A stretch of DNA of 64,000 nucleotides from Thamnidium elegans (lineage: Eukaryota; Mucoromycota; Mucoromycetes; Mucorales; Mucoraceae), in contig JAIXMG010000006.1 in NCBI GenBank assembly GCA_025201345.1, forward strand, positions 1,116,001 through 1,180,000, read 5' to 3'. Position numbers and translations under genes: made by a program. Within the stretch, counting starts at the first letter, position 1. Each line of letters begins with the position of its first letter. The notes under the pieces were generated by a model that worked only from the letters and a program-made list of their open reading frames with translations, searched no databases and was not told the origin of the DNA. Positions 11,314 to 22,791 of the stretch are shown here, piece by piece.

Positions 11314-13059
11314 TGTTTCTATTTATACTTTCAAAAAAAAAAAAGTATAACGTATTATATTTCACGTACCTTTATAAAGTGCTGGACAAAAAAGAAAGGA
11401 AAAAAAAAAAAGGAAAGGGGCTCAATATATTTATACAATATTGCAGTAGAGTGGACCACATTTGGAGCATTTACAACAAGAAGTACTCTTCTATACGGTG
11501 GTTATTAGAAGAAGAAAAAAAGATTAGGTAAAAAAAAAAGGTTACTCGTGATAAAATAAAGGGTCTGTTTGCTTATGTGATCTATTTAATCATTTTTATG
11601 TACATTTCTACTCCTATTATCATTATTGTTGACAAAAGAAAATAAGCCCAATAGACGTTTAGATATTTCCCAAAATATTCGAACTTTTCAATAAAAAAAA
11701 ATACAAGATTCTTCAAAAATAAAGATTTTATTTTTAAAAATAGGTATGAAATCCAGTTATTTTATTTGCATTACATTGAATGACTTATGTACCTTCTTGT
11801 CAGAGTTCATATGACTAAATGACGAGGTATTAAATAGAATTGACAAAAAGGACCAAAAAAAAAAAAAAAAAAACGTATAACGTATAACGTATATATCCTC
11901 CCTAATTTTTACTTGAATGGGAAAAACGTGTTATTGATATTCGGCTTAAAAAAAAGACGTGATTACAAACTTTATCAGCAAGCAGTTGGATCTAATTTCG
12001 GGCTGCTCTAATACATGTACTGTATAACAAGATTGTTAGTCTTTTCTTTTTTGCTAGCGTCATTTTTATATAAAATATTCTTACAAGTTGGTAAAAATGA
12101 CAGTATCCCAATAAAAGTGGACCAGTGGTGGGCAGTGTGTCTCCAACTGGGGGAGGGTAAAAAAATGACACCGTGTAAGCTTTATACCCATTTAATATTT
12201 TGACCGGTTTAATACAAGGATATATGTATATAAGAATGCTTCTTTTATTTATACACATGCATTCAAACTTATACTTAAACTATTTTTATTAGATCTTTTT
12301 TTTTAAAAAAAAGATTGTTTTTTTTTATAATACACTATTGCCTCGCTTATCTATTATTGTTTTGAATATAGTTTGACCTGTTTATTTATATGTGTATCTA
12401 TCATTTTTAATTTATATATCACTTCTTTCTTTATAAGACAGTTTAATTTGTTTTATTGATATACCTATCAACCCTTTTTATTTTATATGTAATAAGCTAT
12501 ATTGTTTTTTTTTGCGTTTTATAATAAACTGAACTCATAATTTATTCCTTATATTATCGTTTTATTTTTACGTATAATTTATTCACCACTGTTGTATTTT
12601 AAAGCTGTAAAAAGAAGTGTTTTTTTGTTTATTCCAAATCTCGTTTAAAACAATAAATCTCGTTATCCGTGAGAGTAACTTTTTTTTTATCCCATCAGAT
12701 CCAGTTTTTCCAAGGGGATTTTTGTTAAAAAAAAACTGATGAGCAAACTGGGTTAAAAAAGCCTTGGTGTTGTATGCTGTTTAATTACATTGCCATAAAA
12801 AAAGAAACTAAAGGTATTTAGCCATAGTCTTTATTAAAGAACACACATTAGCAATACTGAACTACTTTGTACCTCCCTCGTAAAGGGTACATTTGCTTAT
12901 ACGTACAACACAAAGATAGATAAAATGATAAATAATAATTTGGACGTGTTATTTTGATATATTATTCATATTTTTAGCAGTTGGTAAAAAAAAATGTTTA
13001 TAAAAAGCTATCAGCTTGTTTTCTTTTTTCTTTCTTCCACTGCTCTCCTTCTGCTAAAA
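11314..13059. other. Intergenic, AT-rich, no gene seen
   Basis: Frames here are built from A/T runs and lack protein character. The stretch near 11872-11892 holds a short tandem of CGTATAA units. Nothing else is recognised. Confidence 0.4.
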
Positions 13060-13218
13060 ATGGGTAAAAGAAAACGAAAAAAACATCGCGAAGAAGAAGA
13101 ACGTAAGAGGCTTCCTTGTTATACTTATGTTGCTCTTGATGATCGGATTGGTTCCTACTGGACACACGCAATGACAAAAAAAAATTTTAACCAAAACTTT
13201 CCTCCTTTTTCTATATGA
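13060..13218 (+). CDS. Possible 52-residue basic/charged protein
   Basis: The frame begins MGKRKRKKHREEEERKR, followed by a short neutral segment containing LPCYTYVALDDRIGSYW. A TATA-like TTTATAAAA lies about 60 bp upstream, and the leader is CT-rich, as in other genes of this window. The Lys/Arg cluster would serve as a nuclear or nucleolar signal. There is no recognised domain, and the frame may be chance or a remnant of a longer gene. Confidence 0.25.
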   Translation: MGKRKRKKHREEEERKRLPCYTYVALDDRIGSYWTHAMTKKNFNQNFPPFSI

Positions 13219-13594
13219 ACAATATATATCTTTTTCGCCCCTAGTCACCTGAAAAATATACGCTTTAAAGCGGTGGTGCACCAGGTTGTGCTTCGCTGCC
13301 TGTGCGGTTTGAAAACTTCTGGTAGAATAGAAATATTTTAAAGAATTTAAATTTTATTGATACTATTCAGTATATAAGCATATGTAAAGTGGTGCCTTCA
13401 TTTTTTTATTTGCCAATGTCCACGGGACCAAAGTAGATTACACCCGCCACTTTGTTTCATTAAATTACTGGTAAAAAAAAATACCATTTTATTTCGTGTG
13501 TGTACGTGTTTGTACGGTTCTGCATAGTATTTTCAAACATGTTAATATAAATAAAGAAAATACGTTTTCTGTCTAAAGTAACTACGACTTTCAA

Positions 13595-13637
<43 letters not shown>

Positions 13638-13778
13638 AAGAAGAAGAAAAAACACCATCGACCATTGTTTTTTTGGTAATGAAGGGTAATTAGTATTTTA
13701 CTTGTGTCGGCATGACGAATGGCAACATTTTTTTTTTTTTTTTTTTTTTATGCCGGTATTCGGTATTAAATTAAGATG
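13219..13778. other. Intergenic with long T runs
   Basis: A run of about 35 T occurs at 13599-13633 and another of about 20 T near 13730-13749. The remainder holds no frame of note. The right end is the promoter region of the small secreted peptide gene. Confidence 0.4.
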
Positions 13779-13786
13779 TATAAATA
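13779..13786 (+). promoter_or_regulatory. TATA box of the small secreted peptide gene
   Basis: TATAAATA stands 82-89 bp upstream of the ATG at 13868. It is followed by a CT/T-rich stretch (13798-13830), a common mucoralean arrangement at transcription starts. Confidence 0.5.
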
Positions 13787-13867
13787 CTTGATAGTTCTCC
13801 CTCGCTTCTTTTTCTTCTTTTTTTTCATTTTAAGCAAATAATTTTTCGACAGCAAACTATAATAATA

Positions 13868-14017
13868 ATGCAATTCTCAAAAATTACAATCTCTATCGTT
13901 ATCGTAGCTTTGTTAGGTACAGTCAAGGCATCACCTAAACCAGAAGAGTACCACAAGGAAATTGGATGCTTTGCTTATCCGGCTACTACAAGAACTCCAT
14001 TCTGTACACCCAACTAA
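13868..14017 (+). CDS. Small secreted peptide precursor, 49 residues
   Basis: This single-exon gene is below the usual ORF length cut-off. It encodes a classic signal peptide (MQFSKITISIVIVALLGTVKA, residues 1-21, with an A-x-A-like cleavage region). The predicted mature peptide of about 28 residues is SPKPEEYHKEIGCF plus a short tail ending TPFCTPN. The mature part has exactly two cysteines (34 and 46), which could form one disulfide, and is rich in Pro and Thr. A TATA box and CT-rich leader precede it, and an AT-rich region with AATAAA-like signals (14168-14173) follows. The family is not recognised; possible roles are a secreted signal or effector-type peptide. The evidence is the signal peptide, promoter layout and clean frame. 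Confidence 0.6.
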   Translation: MQFSKITISIVIVALLGTVKASPKPEEYHKEIGCFAYPATTRTPFCTPN

Positions 14018-15562
14018 AAAGACCTTTTTTTTTTTTATTATGTTTTTTAGACAGACAGTTTTTATATCTATTTTAAATTAATTTTTTTTTTCATCGTTGA
14101 GAAAGACTATATATCTTTGTTGTAATAGTACATCTCTTTTCTTTTTCATATATATACATATATCTCAACAATAAATATTTCTCTTTTTTTTTTTTTTTAC
14201 TTTTTTGTGTCTTGAGAGACGTCAGGGATAAATAGATAGCTTATAAAGGAAGGATTATAGGGAGTGAATTATTATTTTTTATCCTAAATCAACTAGACTC
14301 TCGAATGTAAAGTATGAGATTTGTTTATCAAACGATGCAACTAGTTCCTGTACTTTTTCATATATATCAGGACAATGCAAGCGGTATAATCGATTAACAT
14401 ATCCCCCACTTTGTTGTAATATTAATTCCGAATGTGACGAATATCTTTTTACCATCAGTTTGGGAAAATACTAGCTGAGAATTTAAGTCACTTATTAACT
14501 TATCAAAAAACACACACACACACACACATTCATTATACTGAATATAAACTCTGGCGTTTTTTAACTCGCCTTGTTTGTTTCAATCTCAGCTTATCTTGCA
14601 GGAAAGTTTACATGTTGCTGGAATACCCTCAATAACCGTCTTTTTTTATAGCAGCAAATTAGGCGCAATAGGTGTTACTGAAACCCCATTTTTCAATACC
14701 TACAAACTGATTTTTTCTGCCACATTCTATCTTTTTTTAACTATACATCACTTGGAAGTTGATTTTTTCTTTAAAAAAAGTCGAATAAACAAGATATGTC
14801 ATCATCGCTCTCACCTCCTTTATCATTATGCACAAGACTCATTCTTGAGCCGCTCGTCCTTTTTTTTTAAACCCTTCCTCCCTTAAATTGAATTAGACAA
14901 TGGTGCAAATGATACATGACGTATTTATGCTTTTAAATCCAAATCCCCATAGTATAAATGACAGATATCTCAACTTGAAAAAAAAAAGAAAAAAAAAAAA
15001 AAGTCTTCTGCTCTCCTCTTTTCCTTTTAAAGTTTTCTTCAGTGACGATTATAGTTCACATATTTCTTCGCTTAAAAAAAGGGAAAAATATAAACATGAA
15101 TATAAGCCGAGGTAAAATGGTTCCTTAGTTTTGAGCGACACGAGACCATTTTTTTGGCTGATAACTATTTTTTTTCTTTCTAGTTCTGTAATCAGCCATG
15201 ACGAACTCGTAAGTTCAGTTTACTGACTTGTATTACATAGATATAACAGTGGCGAGTAATAACCTGATTAAGCATTAAGTAAAATCTGAAAGTGGAAGCA
15301 ATATAACAGACAGGATCTCTTTTAATATGAAAAGTGACTCGGAAAAAAAATAGATTTGTAAGTCAATCGTTCTTAATTAGGATACGATTACGTTGTCTCT
15401 GAAAAAGGAAATGGTCAATTGGTTGAAGATCAACCTTAAACCCAAGTCACTGAGACTTAATATTTATTTAATTATTTTTCCTCTTTTCTTTTAACTACCT
15501 TGTACCTCTTTTTTTTTATTTTTTTATTTAAACAGCATATATATAAATACAATAAAAAAAAA
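14018..15562. other. Intergenic region upstream of the bZIP gene
   Basis: There is a (CA)n tract at about 14511-14528 and several A/T runs. Longer frames here have low-complexity composition and begin at non-ATG codons. The last 100 bp form the CT/T-rich leader of the bZIP gene. Confidence 0.4.
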
Positions 15563-17239
15563 ATGGATTCTTCAAATTTTGACTGGCTTGATAATGATAA
15601 ATCTATGTCTGAATCACTTGTTGCTTCTACACCTGTACAAAGCTCGAATACCAGTAATGAAATACTACAGTACCTGTTGCAAGACGCAACAACAAATTTT
15701 TCGTCTAGTGGTATCCAACCTATACCCATTCAACCGAATCAGATGATAGAGCCCGTAAACAAGAATCCGAAGCCTGTTTTAAATGAGTCAAAATCTACAC
15801 TGCGTAGTACGGAATTCAATTCATCATTATCAATCGTACAACGTGAAGATAACTTTGTTACATTTATGCCTGTAAACAGTACTATTCGAACAAAAAAGCC
15901 TACTGTACCTAAAAAATCTAAAATGAAGGATTCTATCTTTGTTACAGAATTACCCCAAAACGCTTACAAGAAAAAGAAGGGTCAATTGAGTAGTGGAGAT
16001 GAAAACTCAGATGACGATATGTTGTTGGATGAACAGTTTCCCGCTTCTAAATTGAAGAATATGACACCCAAGGAACGTCGTCAATTACGGAATAAAATTT
16101 CAGCTCGTAACTTTCGAGTCCGAAGAAAAGGTATGTGTATGTGTGTGTGTGTGTGTTTATTATACAAGCATGTAGAGTCTGTTGTATTTATATTTTCATG
16201 TATAGAATATATCACTCAATTAGAAGAAAAAGTCGAAGAACATGAACATACCATTGATGAATTACAACAGGAAAACTCGAAACTTCGATTAGCCAATGAT
16301 GAGCTTATGAAACAGCTACTAAACCAACCTCTTACACCACCCTCTTCCGACAACGTTCTTTCGTCTTCCGGGTCCGAAGGTAATTATTCACCTGAGACAG
16401 AACCAGTACCAACCATGTTCCAGTTCCAGTTTAATGATTTATATGATTTAAATCTATTTGATCAATCACAACCACAAGAAACAACAACAGATACCAATAA
16501 TTTATTCTATCTTAATCATGCGATTATGCCTGATTGGGATATTCACCAGGTGCTTGGTGAAAAGGGTAAACCCATGTTCCCTGAAATCGATCAACGTCAA
16601 GCTGCTCGTGACCTTATTCATGATTACCCGTTACTTGCCCCTGCACTTATGTCTATTGTTGTTCGACACACACTTTCATTAGAGTATGTTACCTCTATTG
16701 CTAAAGAATTTTCTGAATCGTTAGGACCTGAATTTGCAGAACAATCAAGTGAAGAAAAACTTCAAAAGATGGAAACGTTACAGATCAAGGGACCTATTGA
16801 CTCCAAAGATTTGTGTGAAGAAGAAGATTTAACAGATGTTGAATTTGTTCGACTTGTTATGAAACATTATTTCCCATCTTATCTCTTATTACGTGCTCGT
16901 GGTATATCTCATGATGAAACAATTGAAAGATTTAAATATTGTTATAAAGAAAGTCCTACTTGTTTCAAGAAGCATAAAGATGCCGCGTTGAAAAAGAAGA
17001 AGGATGAAAGTCAACAAGCTTCTAAATCTTCCAAGCCATCTAAATTATCCACACTGCATACTTATTGTAAAGTCGCTGGTACCTTACTTAAGCACCCTAC
17101 TCGTATGGCTCATGTCAACCAGGTGTTGAAGCAAGAGATCACATTCACACATAATAAGCATACTGCTCGTATTGAAAATCAGTATGCCTCTATGATGAGT
17201 CCATTTAAAAACCTTCGCATAGTTAACTCATCTCGGTAA
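15563..17239 (+). CDS. bZIP transcription factor, 533 residues
   Basis: A nuclear DNA-binding regulator. The chosen start, MDSSNFDWLDND at 15563, follows an A-rich Kozak context; the longer upstream reading is hydrophobic leader noise. Exons are 15563-16130 and 16206-17239. The basic region NKISARNFRVRRK (177-189) has the N-x7-R signature and is followed by the zipper EYITQLEEKVEEHEHTIDEL and onward, with heptad positions L, H, L, L, L. An acidic/Ser-rich N-terminal region, a KKKK patch and a Gln/Thr-rich linker surround it. A conserved-looking C-terminal region (DYPLLAPALMSIVVRHT and beyond) suggests a mucoralean-specific bZIP group. The 75-nt intron is a multiple of three, has no stop, and separates the basic region from the zipper, so retention would insert 25 residues there. 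The target pathway is unknown. Confidence 0.85.
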   Translation: MDSSNFDWLDNDKSMSESLVASTPVQSSNTSNEILQYLLQDATTNFSSSGIQPIPIQPNQMIEPVNKNPKPVLNESKSTLRSTEFNSSLSIVQREDNFVTFMPVNSTIRTKKPTVPKKSKMKDSIFVTELPQNAYKKKKGQLSSGDENSDDDMLLDEQFPASKLKNMTPKERRQLRNKISARNFRVRRKGMCMCVCVCLLYKHVESVVFIFSCIEYITQLEEKVEEHEHTIDELQQENSKLRLANDELMKQLLNQPLTPPSSDNVLSSSGSEGNYSPETEPVPTMFQFQFNDLYDLNLFDQSQPQETTTDTNNLFYLNHAIMPDWDIHQVLGEKGKPMFPEIDQRQAARDLIHDYPLLAPALMSIVVRHTLSLEYVTSIAKEFSESLGPEFAEQSSEEKLQKMETLQIKGPIDSKDLCEEEDLTDVEFVRLVMKHYFPSYLLLRARGISHDETIERFKYCYKESPTCFKKHKDAALKKKKDESQQASKSSKPSKLSTLHTYCKVAGTLLKHPTRMAHVNQVLKQEITFTHNKHTARIENQYASMMSPFKNLRIVNSSR

Positions 17240-17674
17240 ATTTTTTATATCCCCTTTCTTTCCAATTTACATGTAAATATTTTTCACTCTATTTCACTTT
17301 TTTTTTTTTTTTTTTTTGTACGCGTTCAATAAAATTTATATATTTTTCGGATGTACCTATGTGAGTACCTAGAGAGGTTGCCAATCAACCAAGATTTTAT
17401 TTTGTTTTGCTATATGAGGTTAAGGTTGGTAACTGCCTAAGCTCAACCCAACTGAATGATTTCTAGGTATCATTAAACAGCTATTTAAGATACGGCCGTG
17501 TTTACTCGATTTGTCAAACAAGTAAAATATCTATTGTTCCAGAAATATTAAGATAAAAAATCCGGCTGTTGGGACTCTGTTTCAAGAAATGTGCATGAAA
17601 TTCGGGGGGAACTAGCGTTTTTTTTTTTTCTTTTTTCTTCTCGCCTCTCTATCTAACTTTTTTTTATAATTATT
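17240..17674. other. Intergenic, bZIP 3' region and NAXE promoter
   Basis: T-rich 3' flank with AATAAA-like sequence near 17328-17333. A CT-rich leader (17626-17660) precedes the next start codon. No frame of interest. Confidence 0.4.
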
Positions 17675-18652
17675 ATGGCCTTAAAGGTATTTACGTTACT
17701 AAAGTATAAATAGTTCTTTTTTTTAAAAAAAAAAATAACACGTTATATCTTCTTATCAGAGTGTTCCTCAAAAAATTGCACAAGCTATTGATGTTGAACT
17801 CATGTCAAGTTCTGGAGGTTTTTCCATTGACCAACTAATGGAATTAGGTAAAACAAAAAAAAACCAAGTCTATATGTCAAAAATATCTAATATCTTTTTT
17901 TTTTTTTTTTTTTGCTGGTAAAAAAATAAGCTGGATTAAGCGTAGCTCAAGCAGTTCAAAAATCGTTTGATAATAAGCAAAATCCCAACATTCTAATCTG
18001 TGTTGGGCCAGGTAAAGTTTTTTTTTGCATGTGTTTACTGACAAATCCGAAACTAATAATCCAATAGGAAATAATGGTGGTGACGGACTGGTAGCCGCTA
18101 GACACTTGTATCATTTTGGATTTAAGCCCAGTTTATATTATCCTAAGCAACCAGAGAAAGATCTCTACCAGGTAAACAATGCATATATATATATATACAT
18201 ATATATATCTGTTTGCTAAAAAAAAAAAACCTTGTATGTAGAGGTTATTAACTCAATGTAAAAACCTTTCTTTACCAATCTACAAAGAAGCAACAGGTGA
18301 TCTTGTCGAGAAATCAGATATCATTCTTGACGCACTATTTGGGTTCAGTTTTCACGGGCAAGTACGTGATCCTTATAAAGAAATGATCGGTTTCTTTGAA
18401 AGTACCAGTAAACCAATTGTTTCCGTTGATATTCCGTCCGGTTGGGATGTGGAGTCGGGACCTACGACAGAAGTTGGATTTCAACCTGATGTTTTGGTAT
18501 CTTTAACTTGTCCAAAATCATGTGTTTCTCAGTTTAAAGGAAGACGCCATTTTGTGGGTGGAAGATTTGTGCCCCCTTCTTTGGCTAACAAATTTAATTT
18601 TGATGTACCTCAGTATCCTAATGGAGATCAAGTTGTTGAAGTACCCAATTAA
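17675..18652 (+). CDS. NAXE: NAD(P)H-hydrate epimerase (YjeF_N / NAXE)
   Basis: This enzyme interconverts the R and S epimers of hydrated NAD(P)H, so that the ATP- or ADP-dependent dehydratase can repair them. Five exons (17675-17686, 17760-17847, 17931-18011, 18068-18171, 18242-18652) join in phase to 231 residues, the size of a stand-alone epimerase. Exon 1 is only four codons (MALK). Motifs: QAIDVELM near the start, [20 protein letters not shown] (nucleotide-binding loop), [15 protein letters not shown] (with the putative catalytic Asp) and [14 protein letters not shown]. No mitochondrial presequence is obvious with this start. It lies 180 bp upstream of acetyl-CoA synthetase on the same strand. 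Confidence 0.92.
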
Positions 18653-18831
18653 ATGAATATAAAAAAAAACTCGCTTATTTCGTCCCTCGTTCAATTTTTT
18701 TATGAGTAAAAAAACCCCCCGCTGGTTAAAGCAACTTTTTGTAAAGTGAATTTCCGAAACATCCCTTTTAAATAAAAAAGAAAATAAAAACTTTTTTTTT
18801 TCTTCTTCTTCTTCTGTATTTTTATAAGAAA

Positions 18832-21091
18832 ATGTCAGAAGAAATAATTTATCCTGTACCCCAAAAGTTATTACAGGATCCAAAACCATATATTAATAAC
18901 TTTAATGATTACAAAACGCTTTGGCAAGCAAGCATAAACGACCCTTCACAATTCTTTGCTAAAGTAATAAATTTGATCTCGTGTATCTTAACCCACAAAT
19001 ATACTAATATATATATATATATATACTAGGCAGCAAAAGAACATTTGTATTGGAATAGACCTTTCGAAACTACCATGAGCGGTGATTTCAAGCATGGTAA
19101 TATTGCTTGGTTCCTTGAAGGAGAATTAAATGCTTGTTATAACTGTGTAGATAGACATGCTATTGCTACTCCTGATAAAGTAAAAATACACATAAAATAA
19201 TACTTATTTCCTTATAAGCTAAACCTATTTATTTATTTTTATTAAAAAAAAAAAGGTCGCTATTATTCATGAAGGAGATGACCCTAAAGATACTCGTAAA
19301 ATCACATACAATGAACTACTCTTACAAGTATGTCGTATGGCAAACGTACTTAAAACGTTCGATATTCGTAAAGGAGATAACGTCATTATCTATATGCCAA
19401 TGATCCCAGAAGCCATGATAGCCATGTTAGCATGTGCCAGAATCGGTGCCGTACACTCGGTTGTCTTTGCAGGATTTTCCGCTGATTCACTTCATGACCG
19501 TATTGTAGATTGCGGAGCACGCGTAGTGATTACTGCCGATGAAGGTAAACGAGGTGGTCGATTTGTAGCCACAAAACGTATTGTAGATGAAGCACTTGAG
19601 ATTGGACAAGATACAGATATGGTAGAACGCGTGGTTGTTTGTAAACATACTGGATCTGATATTAATATGGTGGAACATCGTGATATTTGGTGGCATGAAG
19701 CGTTGGATCATGCAAGGCCTTTTTGTCCTGTTGTACCTGTCAATTCTGAAGACCCGTTGTTTTTATTGTATACATCTGGATCCACGGGTACTCCCAAGGG
19801 TGTGGTACATACTACTGGCGGCTATTTGCTTGGTGCTGCTATGACTGTAAAATACGTATTTGATTATCATCCTGATGATATTTATGCATGTATGGCTGAT
19901 TTAGGATGGATTACAGGTAAACGATGATAAAATAAATAAATAATACTTTCTCTCTCTCTCTCTCTCTCTCTCTTTTATATTTACAAATATTATTATTAGG
20001 TCATACTTATATTACATACGGTCCTCTTTGCTTGGGCGCTACTACAGTTTTATTTGAATCAACGCCAACCTACCCTACCCCTTCTCGATTTTGGGATCTA
20101 GTAGATAAACATAAAGTAACTCAATTCTATACAGCACCTACCGCTATTCGCGCCCTAAAACGTTTAGGAGATAAATGGGTGGATGCATGTGATCTCTCCA
20201 GTCTTCGTGTGATTGGGTCTGTTGGCGAACCTATCAATGCAGAAGCATGGAAATGGTACTACGAAAAAGTAGGACGTGGTCAATGTGCCGTAGTTGATAC
20301 CTATTGGCAAACAGAAACTGGGTCCATCGTTATTAGTCCTTTACCAGGTGCTACACCTACTAAACCTGGATCGGCTACTTTCCCTTTCTTTGGTATTGAA
20401 CCTGTGATTTTAGAACCTACAACAGGTGAAGTATTACAAGGCAATGCTGTTAAAGGTGTCTTGGCAATTGCTAAACCTTGGCCTTCGATGGCTCGTACGG
20501 TGTATAACAACCATCATCGGTTTATGGAAACTTATCTTGATCCTTATCCTGGGTATTACTTTACGGGTGATGGAGCTACGCGTGACAAGGACGGTTACAT
20601 CTATATTAATGGTCGTGTCGACGGTAATTTCTTTTTTATAGCTTGGTATTTACACACACAAAAAAAAACTAAATATTATTTACATAGATGTGATTAATGT
20701 ATCTGGCCACCGTCTTTCCACAGCCGAAATTGAATCAGCATTAATTCTTCATTCAGATGTAGCAGAAGCAGCAGTGATTGCCGGGCACGATGAACTAACA
20801 GGACAATGTATTCACGCTTTCTGTACATTGAAGCCCCTGATAGGAGTAGAGCCAGAACAACTGATCAAGAATCTTATTTTACAAGTAAGAAAGACAATAG
20901 GACCATTTGCTAAACCAAAAGCAATCTATGTTGTTCAAGATTTACCAAAGACTCGGTCAGGCAAGATTCTTCGACGTGTGTTGCGAAAGATTGTTAATAA
21001 TGAGTCTGATCAAATAGGAGATACTTCTACTATGGCAGATGAAGATATCATTCATCATTTAATTAATATAGTGAAAGAGTATACACATTGA
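18832..21091 (+). CDS. ACS1: Acetyl-CoA synthetase
   Basis: It makes acetyl-CoA from acetate, ATP and CoA through an acetyl-AMP intermediate, feeding the glyoxylate cycle, lipid synthesis and histone acetylation. Five exons (18832-18963, 19030-19179, 19256-19916, 20000-20623, 20688-21091) join in phase to 656 residues, the normal family length. Motifs include the adenylate P-loop [17 protein letters not shown], the acetate-pocket region with [24 protein letters not shown], the hinge [36 protein letters not shown], and the catalytic, acetylatable lysine in [11 protein letters not shown]. There is no signal peptide or peroxisomal SKL end (it ends EYTH), so a cytosolic/nuclear enzyme is likely. 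Introns carry TA, CT and A-run microsatellites. Confidence 0.96.
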
Positions 21092-21463
21092 AATGTTGTC
21101 ATCTCTCTCCACATATATATCATATAAACCCCTCCTCCCACAATACACTTGCTTTTTAATAACGTGTATTATGCTTTCCCCTCCCTCTTTTTTTTTTTCT
21201 TTCACTGTAACACATCAATGCAATAATAATAATAATAATAAACCTTTTCTCTCTTATCTTTATATATACTACCATGGTACCTTGCATAACGGACACACGA
21301 ATTATTTTTTGTTTTGTTTTTTTTTTGCGTCAAAAAAAAAGCAACTATATCTAAATAATTGTTTTTTTTATTAATTTACAACGTAATAAAAAACCGATTC
21401 ACGTTTTTGCTACTGAAATGTTGTATCGTTTTTTATTTTATTTTTTCAAAGAGTCGAAAGAAT
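21092..21463. other. Intergenic between convergent ACS1 and ATP18
   Basis: A 3'-UTR region with an AAT trinucleotide run (21223-21240) and T runs. No gene is recognised. Confidence 0.45.
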
Positions 21464-21778
21464 TTAATGAGCCTTCTTGCCGGAAGCGTCTGTTTTAGAA
21501 GAAAAAAAAAGTTTAATTCGTATACTTTTCGAGTCATTATGTCAATGTAAACTTACTAGCAGGGTTTCTGGGATCATTCTTGTATTCATCACCTATTATT
21601 TAAAGAAAAAAAATTGTTTAATGATAAGATACTTTTTTTTTTTTTCGAAGAAAAAAAACGTACTGTTGATCATGGCATCTTGGGCCTTAGCAACCAAATA
21701 GAAGACAACGGCACCACCAACAATGAAGGGGGCAGCAGGACGAAGAACAGGAGTAGACCACTTGCGCATACCGAACAT
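21464..21778 (-). CDS. ATP18: Mitochondrial ATP synthase subunit i/j
   Basis: A small single-span subunit of the Fo sector that supports dimerisation of ATP synthase in the inner mitochondrial membrane. Three exons (21778-21664, 21592-21557, 21489-21464) join in phase to 58 residues, the size of yeast Atp18. The start MFGMRKWSTPVLRPAAPF is followed by one membrane helix (about residues 18-33, containing FIVGGAVVFYLVAKA) and the conserved DPRNP motif near the C-terminus (DEYKNDPRNPANASGKKAH). The last exon is only 26 nt. The match rests on the KWxTPVLRP start, the helix and DPRNP. The neighbour is divergent LARP1, about 1 kb away. Confidence 0.88.
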
Positions 21779-22791
21779 TTTTTAAAAAATACTTTAATTA
21801 GTGTAGAAAAAAAAAAGAAGTTACTTGGAAAAAAATATTATAATAATATATTAGGCCCTAAAAAAAAAAAAGTGGGGGGCCCGAATTGAGCAGGGGATTT
21901 TTAAGACTATATACACCACATAAAGTGACGTCGTCCGTTTTTTTAAAAAAAAAGTCGGGCTTTAAAATATGGGGGGAGTGTTTTTTTTTAAAAAAGTAAA
22001 AGCACACTGATAGTTTTTTTTTTTTTTCAGGGAACAGTAAAAAACGCGTACAAGAGAAAAATAAAGATTAGAGAAGCAGTAGGAGGATAAAAAAAAAAGT
22101 ATTTACTCCGTAAAAAAAACTGCTTGTATCGCCGCCTATTTTGCTTTTATTTTTACTTTTTGATATTATGATATCATTTTTCACCACGCAGGATAAAATT
22201 CGCACTCCTGTCAATCACAAAAAAAAAAGAAGCTCCAATGGTGAAGATAGTGTAAGCTTAAAAAGGCAATTTAGAGCGACTATGTACGTCACTGGTGCTC
22301 ACTCCGCCCAATAGAAATTAAAACTATTGAGATGTCAAAATAATAGGGTATAAAAATTTCCTCATCTCTTGAAAAGCGTGAACTGTTTGCAAAAAAAAAG
22401 ATGGTCAGTTAAAAAAGAAAATTAATGCAAAACCACCTAAATAAGAAGATTTATACACCTAAAAAAAAAGAGACAAAAATGTAAAACGCTTTTTTTTTTC
22501 TATGTCTGAAACCTTTTTTTTTTCTTAATACAAGCCACCTAGTAGTTTTTTTTTTTATAATCTTTTTCCTTAGTAAACAATTCAAAGTTACTTTTTTTGA
22601 CGTGGTTAAAAAAAAAAAAAAAAAAAAAAAGTATTTTGTATTACCAAAGAATTTCTTTACATTTTTATAAACTCCTTTTAAAACAAGTTAAATAACTACA
22701 ACGTTCTTTGATAAAAAAAAAAAAAGAGAAAAAAAAAACTATTTTTATTCTATTTTTTCCACTTTCTTACCCTAAAATAAAAAAATTAAGA
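21779..22791. other. Divergent promoter region, ATP18 and LARP1
   Basis: Rich in A and T runs (for example about 22609-22630, A20 or more). No frame of protein character except the low-complexity leader that reads into LARP1 from 22708. TATA-like TATAAAA occurs near 22350. Confidence 0.4.

Noticed and set aside
14575..14886. Plus-strand frame of 103 codons
   Set aside because: Starts at a non-ATG codon, Phe/Ser-rich from T runs, no gene structure.
15500..15562. Upstream extension of the bZIP frame
   Set aside because: Begins at a non-ATG or T-run leader and adds a hydrophobic stretch atypical for bZIP proteins; MDSSNFDW has the better start context.
18518..18889. Minus-strand frame between NAXE and ACS1
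   Set aside because: Low-complexity Glu/Lys stretch from CTT repeats in the ACS1 leader.
17675..21091. NAXE and ACS1 as a functional metabolic cluster
   Set aside because: Same strand and close, but neighbours on both sides are unrelated and no shared pathway or promoter signal is visible.
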